Made by a program: the position numbers and the translations under genes. The notes beneath the pieces were generated by a model, which was not told the DNA's origin, did no database searches, and saw only the letters and a program-made list of their open reading frames with translations. A stretch of DNA of 64,000 nucleotides from Osedax frankpressi (Eukaryota > Annelida > Polychaeta > Sabellida > Siboglinidae): contig OZ038317.1 in NCBI GenBank assembly GCA_964035775.1, forward strand, positions 18,369,997 to 18,433,996. Direction: 5' to 3'. Below are positions 52,007-64,000 of this stretch, one piece after another (the stretch's first letter is position 1; every line of letters begins with the position of its first letter).

Positions 52007-53837
52007 ACGGCTATTGCTACGGCTACTACTCATACTAATACTACCACCACCACCACCACCAGGCGGTGCTGAAGCGTTTCGGTTGCATTAAATCAACAGG
52101 ACGTAGCGGTCGTATGTTTGGTCTACAAATGGGTCGTCGTTGCGACGCCGGAGCGCCCTCTAGCGGAGTCGCGATCTCGCAACCCGTTGCCTATGCACCT
52201 CGAACAGGTTATCCTCGAACAGGTTCGCAGAACTATATCTCGGCGGCAATATTTACTTGACAGACTTGTAGGCATTCGTACAACTGTATCAAGTATTAAA
52301 AGTGTTTCGATGTGTGGAACAGTGGTAACATTTTGGACATAATTATACACGTGTATCCACTTGTAGATAGTATTTTTTATATAGTGATAATATAATATAA
52401 AGCTGTGTATTTGTTCTTGAAATAACTAGAGAATATTTATTTTGACGTCCGTGAATTATAAAACTATATTAGTAATACTAACTAAGTTCCTTTATCGACG
52501 CATACATAATTATTCTATACAAAAAAGTATTGGATTACCTCTTATAGTGAACACACCGAAACATTTACAACAATTGAATGGAAGTAATTATTCAGAGGAA
52601 ATGAACTTGAAAGATTTCGCACTTTATATATTGATAATTTATATTTATTATGTACTCATGATAAATAACGTGGTTCATAATAGGTTTATTTAAATATATG
52701 TGGCAGATACGTTCAGGATTATATGTTCGGAATGATCTTCATAGACTGCTAATGTTGTATATACAAGTTCACTAAGCTTATGTTGTAAAAATATAATAAT
52801 ACATATATAATTAATAAAAACATATATAATTCTACATTAATATATAATATTAGATTTCTGTTCATATATCTCATGTAACCAGTGTTTATGGTATTATCGT
52901 AATAATAAATTGAAACAAATTTTCAAATAAATATTGATAAACTAACGCTAATCTAATATAAGTTAAATAATGAAATAGTATAAATTTATATAAATAAAGT
53001 ATGATATAATTAAATATATGTACAACTTGAAAGATAATAATAAATAATGTAAAATGGCAGAATAATTTGAAAAAAGAGATATCATTTTAGTTTTTAACAT
53101 TCAAATATAGATAATTTAATTTTTCTAATTTTACAAACTAATATAAATAATATATAACTGTAATATTGCATGATTATAGTATTTATATAATATTTGTATT
53201 TAATCTCTTCTTCGATGACCTTCCCTTATTAGTTAAATAATTGATAATCTATTCTAATGCGTTAGATCAAATTACCAAATCGTAATACATACTTGGTCTA
53301 GCTAAAACTATTAGTTATACTTATAAATTAAAAAAAGAATATATTTAAATAATTCTATTATTTTAGATTTCCTTTGCATTTGACCTAAAAGCTGAATTTC
53401 ATTTATTTCACGCGTTTATATAAAACTATCTCGACATTGTCAGGAGTGAATATAGACAACACCAGACCAGATCCTCAACCCCATATGTTTACGGGAGCCG
53501 GATATGTTAGTAGCCCATCACACCTTGACTTGTTACTGGTGAAGCTAGTGTTATGAGATTGTTAAGACTAAAGTCTAAAGATATGTACGGCTTTTGTCTA
53601 AAGATATTTACTTCTAGAATTTAAAGATCTATACATCTACATTCGGTATAATAGTGAATAATAGAGATTTAATCATATATATAAAATATATTTATTATTA
53701 TCATATTTTAGAGTATTTTTACTAATTTTATAATAAATTCTATATATTTTCTGTTTAATTTAATTAGGTATTTTAATTAGGTATTAATTTAATTTAATTT
53801 AATACACTCTAGACTATAACACCAATAATGGTATTTA

Positions 53838-53878
<41 letters not shown>

Positions 53879-53899
53879 CACCAACAGCACCACCACCAT

Positions 53900-53941
<42 letters not shown>

Positions 53942-54275
53942 TACTACTACTACTACTTCTACTACTACTACTACTACTACTCCTACTACTTTCTCTATTA
54001 TTAAAAAACACTTCTAGTTATACATATTCATTTACTATTCATATCTATATTTACATCCGTAGCTTTACTCAAACTCTGTACTTGGCCAGGGATTCGGACC
54101 ATCTCCGATTACTCAGCCATCCGGCTTCGGGGTTCAGGCTCCGTCGTATCCGTACCCTCCGTCTCAAGCACCGCCGGCCGTAGGCCCCATTGCCGGACCC
54201 GTACAGCCCCCGTACCCCATGCAACAAGTGCCCGGATACACTCAGCCCGTCGGACCTCCGCCCAGTTCGTATTAG
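47798..54275 (+). CDS. CUB/LDLa single-pass membrane protein (3' part of gene)
   Basis: Exons: 47798-47949 (DCEIVIKADD and WMLLFEKFK, CUB-like), 48543-48681 (IFTDSRYMLVQLNN, FDFTF; end of the CUB fold), 48874-49020 (an LDL-receptor class A module with six Cys: CKSGRTRC, NTICIDRDLNCDGVRNCYN, EDEVKYC), 51054-51130 (SGIVTLFIICVLLSVAV, the membrane helix), 52063-about 52185 (AVLKRFGCIK, basic stop-transfer, then tail) and 54090-54275 (Pro/Gly/Tyr-rich tail ending PPPSSY and TAG). The order CUB, LDLa, membrane helix, short Pro-rich tail resembles NETO/LEV-10-type receptor auxiliary proteins, but family identity is not established. The 5' part, including a signal peptide, was not found. The last splice junction is uncertain; a donor at 52186 fits phase. 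Confidence 0.75.
47950..48542. other. CUB/LDLa intron with ordinary sequence
   Basis: Less AT-rich than the flanks at first, pyrimidine-rich before the acceptor at 48542. Open frames on both strands here match nothing I know. Confidence 0.5.
49025..49235. repeat. GGGTTGCAGTAGGCGAA repeats
   Basis: A 17-bp degenerate tandem repeat directly after the donor at 49021 (GTTCGTAGTGTAGTG), leading into the 34-bp array. Confidence 0.85.
49263..50655. repeat. 34-bp tandem array in the CUB/LDLa intron (about 40 copies)
   Basis: The unit contains GTAGTAAGTGTAGTGTCGCA and TTAATATTAGTTT, with A/C, A/G and T/C variants mixed through the array. Part of the unit (GTAGTGTCG) also occurs at the splice junction near 49025, suggesting growth from the donor side. 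Confidence 0.95.
50900..51015. repeat. Duplicated 60-bp segment
   Basis: TAATATAATCCATATCCACTA recurs once at about 60 bp distance (with TAATATAATTCATATCCACT), with ATTAATTATATATT in both copies. Confidence 0.75.
51862..52060. repeat. Trinucleotide/hexanucleotide tract (TACTGC, GCT, ACC) abutting an exon
   Basis: (TAC)n, (TGCTAC)n and pure (GCT)n tracts end in (CCA)n directly before the AG at 52061-52062. Apparent poly-Ser, poly-Thr and poly-Ala frames are repeat artefacts. The acceptor has no ordinary pyrimidine tract. Confidence 0.9.
52690..53830. other. AT-rich part of the last CUB/LDLa intron
   Basis: No exon or array seen. A patch around 53430-53560 is less AT-rich but shows no supported coding frame. 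Confidence 0.5.
53838..53992. repeat. (TAC)n/(ACC)n trinucleotide tract
   Basis: Pure TAC runs with a central CCA section and scattered TTC interruptions, in the last CUB/LDLa intron. Confidence 0.95.
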
Positions 54276-57146
54276 CCTTGACCCTATATCTCATCCGTCG
54301 TTCCCCAATATTAATAACCTATATGATACGCTAGTAGATATTACTCCAATTTCAAGGAGTCACCCCTATTGAGTGTTTACTTACCCTTATAGAGGATTAA
54401 ACTCAGTTATAACTCGACTGACTGGGTGAATACTTGACTATGAAACTTTTCAACTAAAATACAACTAGTTGAATCCTCGTGATTCGGTAATTAGGTCACT
54501 TCTGGTGGATTCTCGGATAAATTAAATCGGATAAAATATCGAATTCATAAAATAAGTCTTCTTTTTTTTATATTAATATTTTATAAATTAAATGAACCCA
54601 CATTTCTCTTATTTCGATTCATAAACTATGTGTTTTATTAATAAGCTTATTTAATTATTTATGCCTTACTCTCAAAAGTAGCAATGATATATTCCTTCTA
54701 TGTCTTTTTGCAGAACTTAATATAAATTCAATTTTATTAGTGTATTTTAAAATGGTATTTGTTCAACAATTGATTTAAATAATACAAATTTTTCATTTTT
54801 ATAATTTCATTTTGAAAAAATCCATATAAATTTAAACTATTTGTTTTTAATAAAAAATATCAAATATGATAATTTCATATTATGATTAGATGATTATAAT
54901 AATATAATCCATATAATAATAATAATTAGTTTGTATTCAATTTGGATAGATTTTGAGAATTGTCCTGCTGTGAAATTTGTATGGGGTAAAAAAATGAATA
55001 TAAAATATAATTTATATACCAGAAGATTAGTAATACATATTACAATTATTAAGTTATGTAAAAGATTTCTGTGAAATTTAAATATATTATTATTTTTTAT
55101 GTGGGTGTATTTAGAGCGTGTCAATAATAATAATGTAAATATTTATATTTTGTATTTCTATTAGTATAATCTTAACATAATAGATTACTTATTTATGTTA
55201 TCGTAATGTTAAATTATATTAAATAATCAAATTTAGATTATATAATTTAATTTTAATCCAAATTTGGTCATTATTTTTTATTATAATTTATAATATATTG
55301 TTTGTCATGCATTAAATTACACATACCTTTATACAATTATTTCATTTATGAGAGTATACTTGTATATATGATTAAATGTAATTGTTAATATTACTTTGGT
55401 GAAAAATACATTTACTATATATATATATATATTCGTATTTCTCGTATATATATATATATTAGATACCAGATCAATAATATATGCAATTGTTATATTTAGT
55501 CATTACAATATATAGTTTGTAATATATAGTTTCAAATCAAAATATATTTATAGTAAAATATTAAACTATATTTATTGTAAATGTATCATAATATTTACAA
55601 TTCCTGATAGACATGTCATTTAAAAGTGTAATTGACAGCTAGATATTCCCCTAATTAGGATTTTTTTATTTGGTATTATTGATAATATTTGAAATTCAAT
55701 TTATCTTATAAATGTCTAAAATCTCATAAATAAATAATCTGTACGTGATTTATATATATTAAGTAAATTTTTAAATGTTAGAATTATATAAAATACATTA
55801 ATATGTAAACGGCGCTTCTAAATATACAAACACCCGAGAACCCAAACAAATTGCATATGGCAATATTCAATTTTAATAATTTTAAAAATAAAAGTATACG
55901 TTTATTATTAACTCTATAATATTTATATATTTACAATAAATGTAACACTAATAGTTTTACATATCTTTTTTTTAATAAACATACTATAAGAAAATAACTT
56001 CTATTAGCTACTATTACAATAACTGTATAAAGAATATGATATTTATCATCATGTAATAATTTGTAGCTAATTTAAATGCACTGCCCATAATCCCTGCAAA
56101 CAAAATAAATAAACAATTATCTTCTGAAAGATCATATTATATTGTAACATTAATTGATAATTGTGTATTAAATGATAATATATGTTGAAAATATATTTTC
56201 TATAAAAATCTTAATGAAAACAATCAAAATATATATTTAGTTAAGTTGTATTGGCACATTACATATATTTGTTAAAATTGTAATAAAACTTATTTATTAA
56301 ATGATAATTTAAACTAAAAATGTGCTGGTAAATTTGAAAATATATCAAACTATGCAATAAGACATATGTGTTGTATTATATTGTGTAATTACTTTTGCGT
56401 CAAATTTCAACTCATCATATTGTCTTATATTCCTACATATTATAATGTTTTATGCATATTTGTATAATAATAATAAAGGCTATCCGCAGATATTGTATTT
56501 ATATTCCGTTCACAGGTTACTCTGCAATTTAAAGAAATACCTTCGAGTCCATAATATAGTATTCTTTTATAACATTTTCATCTACATTATAACTTTATTT
56601 TTGCAATGTTTACGGTCAGTCTCTAAACCAGAATTCTGCTGTCGCTTCTATTTATTATTGTACATTTCATCCATCGGTTTACATTTTTCGACGATTTCGT
56701 ATACATTTTATAAATTAGTAAAGAAAGAGAGCAAAAAAAGAAACAAACGAGTACAAGTTTTACCAGCCTCCATTGATTGGCTACTTTATTACTACTACTA
56801 TTACGCTTTCCACACCCTCGCCTAACCAACGCTAAACGTAATCGAGATTTCGCAAGATTGATTTCACCACTACCTCTTGATAGAGCATTAAAAACACGTG
56901 GTACATTTGAATCTCTTTATTTATATTGTCGTTAGAATGTGACGTATGGCACGTGAAGTGTGTAGAATACACAATAGGTGGCGGAAGTAGCTGTCTATAA
57001 GCAGCTGTAAGCAACATTGGTGGTATCTAGAGACTAGAGTTTTACATTCAGCAGAGACATCGACTTCTATTTATATGTTTAGGTTTGTTGGTCAAGTTTT
57101 TGTCTGCCAATCGGATTGCTAGAATTTGTCTCATCGATTAATTCGA
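54276..57146. other. Intergenic region between convergent genes
   Basis: AT-rich, with a short (AT)n tract near 55414-55460. A 126-codon plus-strand frame at 56445-56825 and its opposite-strand overlap have no recognisable domain; I treat them as chance. TTTATT at 56916-56921 reads AATAAA on the minus strand, 226 bases past the carbonic anhydrase stop, and may be its poly(A) signal. Confidence 0.5.
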
Positions 57147-60100
57147 TTACTCGAAGCTGGCTTCGACGTGACGTTCGTGCAAAGGCATCGGGGGTCGGTA
57201 ATTGTCGCACATCGAGTCGCAACCTCCTCCGAAGTGTAGAGAACGGAATATCTTCATCTGATGGATAGAATGATTATGTATTTTAGCTTTATAAAGGTTG
57301 CGGTGAGATCATTAACGGCACAGTAAGAAATATCTTCATTTCTTGATTAATTTTGAAGTTTATAAAAATTTTAATATTAAATAATATTTTTAAAGTCTTC
57401 ATGAATTTCAATTGCAAACAATATCGGCTGTTAATATATACAATATCAATATTACAATACGAACAATAAAAGCAAATTAATAAATATCAATTCTTTCTAA
57501 TACAGCAAACATCAAGTTAGTTAATTGAAATATAGAACTAATGAAGCTCATAGAAAGAAAAATAATAGCACCAAAGAATCCAATTGCACTATTTTCTATA
57601 CAAACATCATAAAAACTAAATCTTACACTTAGACTAAATCTTACACTCGCTAGACGAATCTCTCGAACTCTCACTGCACTACTCTGCAAAGTATTTGTGT
57701 TTCCACGAGGCAGTCACTCTGCGTTCATTTAGGCTACACACTGGTCGATAGTTGTCGCTAATCGGTTTACTCGCGGAAGAGTTGAGTTGGCGAAATCTTT
57801 TCATCTGGAGTAGTAGTTTGTTGAAGTGTCAACGGCGTGTTTGAATGGTAACTCCGGCCAACCAGGAAAGTGAACGCCGATGTTTCAACATTACTAACTC
57901 GGGAGCATAATAGAGACGGCGGTCCGTTATTTAATAGATTATTCTAAGCTACACGTCGAATCTAGAACTAATTTCTAATTTCTGAAAGATCTAATTGCGA
58001 AACTCCTTTTTAAAGGAAAAACTAAAAACTCGTCTGATGTTAATATATCGAAGTGAATCTCACGAAAACTCTCGAACTAAACCTGTTCCTCGCTGACTTT
58101 GATGGGTTCCTTGAATACAATCCAGGTGACTGATTCGTAGCAAGGGGGAGTAGTCAGAGAACCCGAGTAAGTCCAGTACTTAGAGGTGTCGGCTGAAAAA
58201 CGCGAAGTTAAGTATTCAGTTGTAAACTTTAGTAATATTATATGTTCTATATTATATATATAATAATGCCTCTATAGAGGATATGTAATTATCTATGTAT
58301 ACATAGTTAATTATTAGCTTAGAGGTACAATATTAAGTTTACCTGGCAGAAGGCATGTGGGGTCGAACCCTCCTTCGAACGGAACCGATTGGTCCTTGTC
58401 TAGGACCTTAGGCATGAGGTCGGTGAGTTTCTTGAGTCCCGGATGTTCATCTCCGATCTAAGACGGGGTAGCACCGGGATGTTAAGATATCTTGTACAAA
58501 TTAAACCACGATTGTAATGGCAATAAATAAATATGTAACAGAATAATTATAATTATTTCAAACAGAAATATTAATATTAATTAGTTTACATGCATTAATA
58601 TAATTTACATGCAATTATTAATAGCAGCAATAATGAATTTATTGATATACCTAAATAACAATTGATAAATAGATCAGTTGTGATCTAAATATTATTGTAA
58701 TCGGATATATTAATATTTAAGATAAATCTAATTAGATTATTCGTAGTATAGTTGAATTTTAAGCGAAAGCTCTGAAAGAAAATTGAGATACTGACCTCGA
58801 GGAAGATTCCAAGCACAGCCAAACCACCGGTGGCTTGTACGGCATCACCAAAACTTGGGAACTTCGTACTGTAGTGCACCAGATGTAACTGCGACAAGGA
58901 TACGAAGAGAGATGTAGTGAGTGCAGAATGTAATGAGAATTTCTCACTATTTACAATTAGTTTGTATTCAGGGTTTCTCACTATTTACTATGAGTTTGTA
59001 ATGATGATTTCTCACTATTTACTATGAGTAGATTATGGATGAGGCTTGATTGTACACAATGAATGAATAATCAGTTTTCAACAATATAATTTAGTTGTCA
59101 TTTATTAGTTAATATTCTAATGATAATAAGTCTAAATTCAAATCATTAATAAAAGTCGATTTAAAGTAATTGGTTGATTTTATCCACTCGGTTTCTATTG
59201 TAAATTACAGTTGTAATAGCCAGAGGTATGATGAATAGATCATTATTGATTTGATGAGTAAATAATGGAGTAAGTAAATAAATAAGTAAGCGTGTTAGAG
59301 TACACGAATCAAACAAATTAGTTTAATTTGCATACATATTTTACATACAATTTGCATATAATTTATTTTTATGAAACATAAAGGATTTCTAATTTAATAT
59401 ACCACGTAATTTGCTGGATAAGTGGGTAGAGAGAAAGTAGGTGAGTAAATAAGAGAGTAAGTTTGTAGTAAGTAATAGTAAGTAAATAGTAAGTGAATAG
59501 TAAGTAAATAGTAATAAAGAGAGTAAGTAAATAGTAAAATGAAGAGTAAGAAAGAGACTAATAAAGAGAGTAAGAAAGAGGGTAAGGGTTTTACTAACTT
59601 CGGCAGCATAGGATTTGCCGTCAATAACATGCTCGGAACCTACAGAGCTCTTGCTGCCCCAGTGGAAGTGGAACTGTACCAACTTATGGCGTACGGAGAG
59701 TGGGCCTCCAGTCAAGCCTATGGGGTGGGTATAAGGAAGGGTGTGGAGTTCACGATATGATATGTGTAGTATGTTGAGTTGTTGAAGTATAATCAAAGAG
59801 AAGAGGGTAGTGATATTGAAAATAATATCGAGCTATTATATGGAAATAAAGATTTTCAAAAATTTATTTCTAAATATTAATCGCTATTTAATAAATAGTA
59901 ATTCATTATAGAGAATGGAACTTGAACAGGTGTAGTAATGGGGTATAACAGAACATATCGCGATCAGGTTGTGTATCCTAATCTAGGGTCAGTAGTCATG
60001 TTCTAAACTAACTGGAGTCCTCGCCGTTGATTGCTACCTGCACGGAGTGACCATTGTTGATGACCTTCTCGGTCTCCTTGGCGGAATAACTGATCTAAGG

Positions 60101-60254
60101 ACGGTTGCGATAAAGAATGTGAATTAAATGCGCTCAGATGAATTTCTATGTGCGAGTTTTACCGAGACTCTGTTTACGACATGCATCGTATGTAATCGTA
60201 ACCGATATATCAATATGAATATGGACCTTTGTACCATGATAATATAGCGATATT

Positions 60255-60285
<31 letters not shown>

Positions 60286-61545
60286 CTGTAAGCATATCAA
60301 ATATATACAATGTTATAAAATATATCCAGGTCCTACTTCTCTTATTGGGTTATCGCGAAGGAGTTACATCAAAGGAGTGTTTTAATGAGCAATTGCTCGA
60401 GTATTCGGAAGCAACGCTATGCGTGCGTGCGATTCTATAGGCAATCGTTATCAAGTATACTGCACACAATCATCGTGTACTTATTCACCGTGGCCCCGTT
60501 AACTGGATTAGCTTCTATAAGCGTGGCCTTGATAATTGAACCGGGTTCAATGGGCGTGCACCGTTATCGATATCGGCAACGACCTCGAGCGGATGCCGTG
60601 CGCGTTAATAACGGTACGAACGTGGTCAACTTACTATTCGTCTGATGCTACCGTTTAACAAAGGTCGTACGCATAATGGGCGACGTCCATTGGTCGTGCG
60701 TAGTGCGATTACGCGAACACTCTAAGGTAACGGTGTAATTATCGTATAGGTATTACCTTGAGCGGTGTTTTGCCAAGCTCTCCGTCGAATTTCGCGTCTT
60801 TACAAACGATGTCCACTGGCGATTGTTTCTTGCCGTATGCAACGATAGGAGCGAATCGTCCCCAAGACGCAGGACCTGGCGAGAGAAAGTGAAATCACGC
60901 TATAGAGCAACCCATACATTGGTGAATATTAGCAATTCTTCTGTCAAACCTTAAAGTTTAGTGATACATCTATAATATTCACTATTACTCGTAGTTTAGG
61001 TAAATATGTACAGTATTCAATAGTAATATCATGTAATATTATAATAAACAATGCACGTAAATGTATACGCACCAATACACATAACTATATACTTGCCGTA
61101 AACTGGAAGTTGTAAAAAAACTATACTGTCATAGTGAATTGATTCAACATCTGGTGTTGATTAGCTATAGCCTAATCCAAACTACTGCCAATACTTACAT
61201 ACACACGGACATAAACATTATAATATAGTATTGAACTCTACTTTATATATTGAACTCTACTATATCATAGTAGTGTAATAATATAATTATGTGAGAAGAC
61301 TGTACACTGTACAGTGTACAGTGAGAAGACTGTACAGTGAGAAGACTGTACAATGCGGGTGCAATGTACACTGTAGACTGTACAATGTACACTGTACAGT
61401 GTACAGTGTACAATGTACCGGTACACTCTACACTATACACTGTACTGTGTACACTGTATACTGTACTTAACCGTTGATCTTTTGATCCTATTGTAATTAT
61501 TGACGCCTACTAACCGTTCTCTTTATCGTATCCCCAGTGTGCCAT
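57147..61545 (-). CDS. Alpha-carbonic anhydrase, cytosolic type
   Basis: It interconverts CO2 and bicarbonate at a zinc site. Exons in coding order: 61545-61515, 60875-60757, 60094-60013, 59717-59599, 58888-58796, 58457-58343, 58192-58083, 57257-57147. The sum is 780 nt, 259 aa plus stop (human CA2: 260). The start [11 protein letters not shown] is the canonical cytosolic N-terminus. The zinc ligands are intact: QFHFHWG (His94, His96) and LHLVHY (His119). The gatekeeper Thr is in LTTPPC (residues 199-204). NNGHSVQV (His66) supplies the usual proton-shuttle position, and the C-terminus ends HVEASFE. No signal peptide is seen. The frame stays open upstream of the ATG to an AG at 61612, KSELDKYNN, which is probably untranslated or an alternative N-terminus. 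All phases match. Confidence 0.96.
59400..59545. repeat. Degenerate AGTAAATAGTAAGTGAATAG repeats
   Basis: Loose GTAA/GTGA repeats occupy a carbonic anhydrase intron next to the exon at 59599-59717, on the downstream (donor) side of that exon. Confidence 0.75.
60360..60720. other. GC-richer patch inside a carbonic anhydrase intron
   Basis: This intron segment has markedly more CG dinucleotides than the rest. A plus-strand frame of 86 codons (from 60385) is open but resembles nothing known. It could be a regulatory element, an unrecognised exon of another gene or a remnant of an insertion. Confidence 0.3.
61295..61465. repeat. GTACACTGTACAGTGTAC palindromic repeats
   Basis: Copies of TGTACACTGTACAGTGTACA and the related GAGAAGACTGTACA block, in the first carbonic anhydrase intron. 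Each 20-base core is nearly its own reverse complement. Confidence 0.85.
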
Positions 61546-61619
61546 GATGTCTTCTTTATCTTCGGGTAGAACTGTGGGTAAGGCATTGTTGTATTTATCG
61601 AGTTCGCTTTTCTATATCT

Positions 61620-62003
61620 ACGAATACCGATAGAGATTTCGGTATCATTATTAAGGGCGCGATGAAGGCGGTGTCGTTGGCAGTTCGAGTGTGATTAGAC
61701 GTGTCGCCGCTTGAGGTGTAAAGATATACGAAGATTTCGCATACACTATGCGAGATGATGTGTATGTATATTTTGGCGGAATGTAAATGTAAATTTGTAT
61801 TGTAAAATTTAAATTCATTTGTTCTAAATGTCAATATAGTTTATTTCCATTAAAAGTAAGAGCTAAAATGAACTTATTTATTAATCTAAATAATAATTAA
61901 ATATTAATATTATTGAGTCAATAAAATTGACTGACTAATTAAATGAGTTGAATGAGTTAAATGAGTTGAAAATGTTATAATTCTTAATAACGTAATATTA
62001 CTA

Positions 62004-62052
<49 letters not shown>

Positions 62053-64000
62053 GTAAACATAATCATGCAAGTTGTTATCCGAGAAAGAAAATAATGATTT
62101 AGCCATATAATATATAATATATAATATAAAATGCATCGTACAACTATTAAATAATTAATAGTGTCTATTAAACACAATCATTATATATAACATAGTATAA
62201 TAAAATATATTATTATAATCATATATAGTATACTAAAATGTTATCATTTTATAGAGTAATCTCTGTGTTATATAATATTATATTATAAGGTTCATGTGAA
62301 TATTTATTTTTTGTTTATTATAAATAAATAGACTCAAATGCAATTAAAAATCATGATTGTTAATTAACTTATACTATGAATTATAAAATAGATGTTTATA
62401 TCTTATAAAATTGTAAAGAAATATGGATATTTAATGTATTAAATTCCATTTATATAATTTCTATCGTAAATGTGATATTAAATTGATCGAATCTAGATAA
62501 TATTCACTAAATAACCATTATTGTGAGTTTTTTGTGGTGATTTTAAAAGATCAGTGATTGATATGTATTCTATAATAGTCTGTTTATATGCATCCATATT
62601 TACCATAATTAATTAATCGTATGCTTTTTTTAAATTCACTTGTTTATTTATTTGTATTCTAAATATTTTCAAATAATAAGAATTCTAAGATATTCATTTT
62701 AGAGATACTTCATATATATAGATCAATAACATCTATTATACTCATGTCAATCATTATTTAATCTAAATTATCTAGTTATATTGACTTGTATTTAATATGT
62801 TTCTGTCGTATTTATTAACTATAGTATGTATTGTGTAATAAACAATATTATGTTCAAATATAAAATATGTGTAAGTAAGAGTATATGCATTGGTGTGTAT
62901 GTATATAGTACATGTATTTATATAACGTATATATGTGTTAACACATATTTGTAATGGAAATCTAAATCCATTGATATAGCAGAAATTAGATTCACTACAA
63001 TACAATATAATATATATGTGTGTATTTCCCGATGTCACTATAATACAATTATCATGTGCAAACTATTAATTTTTATTATATATATATGTTAAATAGTAAT
63101 TATTATTAATTAATTTTATACTGAATTCTACAACTATGTAACATATAATTAAAACTACATTACTGTTATAAATGTGTTGAAACTAATAACTAAATATTAT
63201 GTAATATGCCGTTATATTTATTTTGTGATGTATTATTAAATATAATTTTCTATTACATCTACAGTTTTCGTCGTAGATTTAGTACACTCGATTTATTTAT
63301 GAAATACTCTCTTTATAAGCAGTGGAATTGTTTCAAGATCACCGTATAAATATAGATTTTTATGGCCGCAGACTGTTCTCGTACAGTATATAGTTTGTGT
63401 TTGGGTGCTATATTGTTTTAGTTACAAACGATAACGTTCAGATAAAACGCCTGACCTCTTAATGCAGAGGACGTAGCAAAGTTAAAACAGGGTCGTAATA
63501 TATCGGTGTTCAACGAAGCATAACCGCAATATTCATTTTTTGATTGATATCGTGTTTTGTAAACGCCATTATTTCGGAAAACCACGATATATGATTTCAA
63601 TGACATTACATATATATGACATATCAAATTGCCGTTTACAATAGGATAACAATAGGATAACTATTCCAGTACGTTGTCTATGCATTTCTATTTGATTTCT
63701 CAACTGGTGATATTTATTGATGAATAACGGAATAACTATGGTAATTATGTAACTTAATTGTAGCCACTCCTCATTAAAACAGACGTGAAGTATATCATCT
63801 TTATAGATGATAATCTGGTTACATGTGTACATGTGAACGGTCTCCTGTGGGGGTTCTACATGTAGATAAAAATAATAAATTAAATAAGATGATTTCTAAT
63901 ATGCTCCATAAATGAATTATTTAAATTAATTAAAATCATATTCATTTCTATTTTTCATTCATCAATTTAAAAAATATTACCGATTAACATTTTAATATAA
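61620..64000. other. AT-rich region upstream of carbonic anhydrase
   Basis: It must contain the carbonic anhydrase promoter or 5' UTR. A less AT-rich stretch at about 63240-63850 has minus-strand frames (for example 63418-63627) without a recognisable domain. I see no confirmed gene. Confidence 0.45.
61985..62050. repeat. (AT)n microsatellite
   Basis: Pure TA run. Confidence 0.95.

Noticed and set aside
51836-52072. Poly-Ser and poly-Ala/Thr open frames
   Set aside because: Trinucleotide repeat tracts; only the unique sequence after 52062 has a plausible coding role.
56445-56829. 126-codon plus-strand open frame and its overlapping 68-codon minus frame
   Set aside because: AT-rich composition, many aromatic and Ile/Leu residues, no motif or splice partner; consistent with a chance frame.
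1-64000. Transposons, LTR elements or other mobile elements
   Set aside because: I looked for reverse transcriptase, integrase and transposase motifs and for long terminal repeats. None was found. The inverted repeats seen are short and lack terminal structure or target duplications.
1-64000. tRNA or rRNA genes
   Set aside because: No convincing A-box/B-box pair, cloverleaf or conserved rRNA core was seen by eye; a covariance-model scan would be needed to exclude small RNAs.

Overview
This window is animal nuclear DNA: very AT-rich, intron-rich and full of simple repeats and tandem arrays. I found no bacterial operons, CRISPR arrays or recognisable transposons. Every gene was found by reading exons in six frames and checking that splice phases join. 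The gene set (transglutaminase, TIMM21, UTP4, C5orf22/UPF0489 family, a CUB/LDLa membrane protein, alpha-carbonic anhydrase) says metazoan, probably an invertebrate. I cannot place the phylum.

Layout, left to right. 1-2150 is AT-rich with (CA)n and (AT)n runs. 2283-6169 (+) is a transglutaminase whose catalytic core is lost in a 200-N assembly gap (5100-5299). 7255-11073 (-) is a complete seven-exon TIMM21 of 254 aa. It is head to head with UTP4 (11581-23749, +), a near-complete 21-exon gene with arrays in many introns. UTP4 meets a complete nine-exon C5orf22/UPF0489 gene (23926-30317, -, 361 aa) tail to tail. 30.3-35.1 kb is mostly AT-rich, with one GC-richer island at 33.9-34.4 kb. 35177-47768 is a 12.6-kb pair of tandem arrays, both with 18-bp periodicity. 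Just beyond lie exons of a CUB/LDLa single-pass membrane protein (47798-54275, +). 57147-61545 (-) is a complete eight-exon alpha-carbonic anhydrase of 259 aa. 61.6-64 kb is AT-rich with no gene I can support.

The genes are unrelated housekeeping or surface functions and do not form a pathway. Neighbours alternate in strand, giving convergent and divergent pairs. Two features stand out. First, about two thirds of the 5' splice sites deduced from conserved proteins begin GTT instead of the usual GTA/GTG. Second, in several introns a tandem array begins exactly at, or within a few bases of, the 5' splice site, so the array units carry copies of donor-like GTT sequence. The 12.6-kb block may be an extreme example of the same process.
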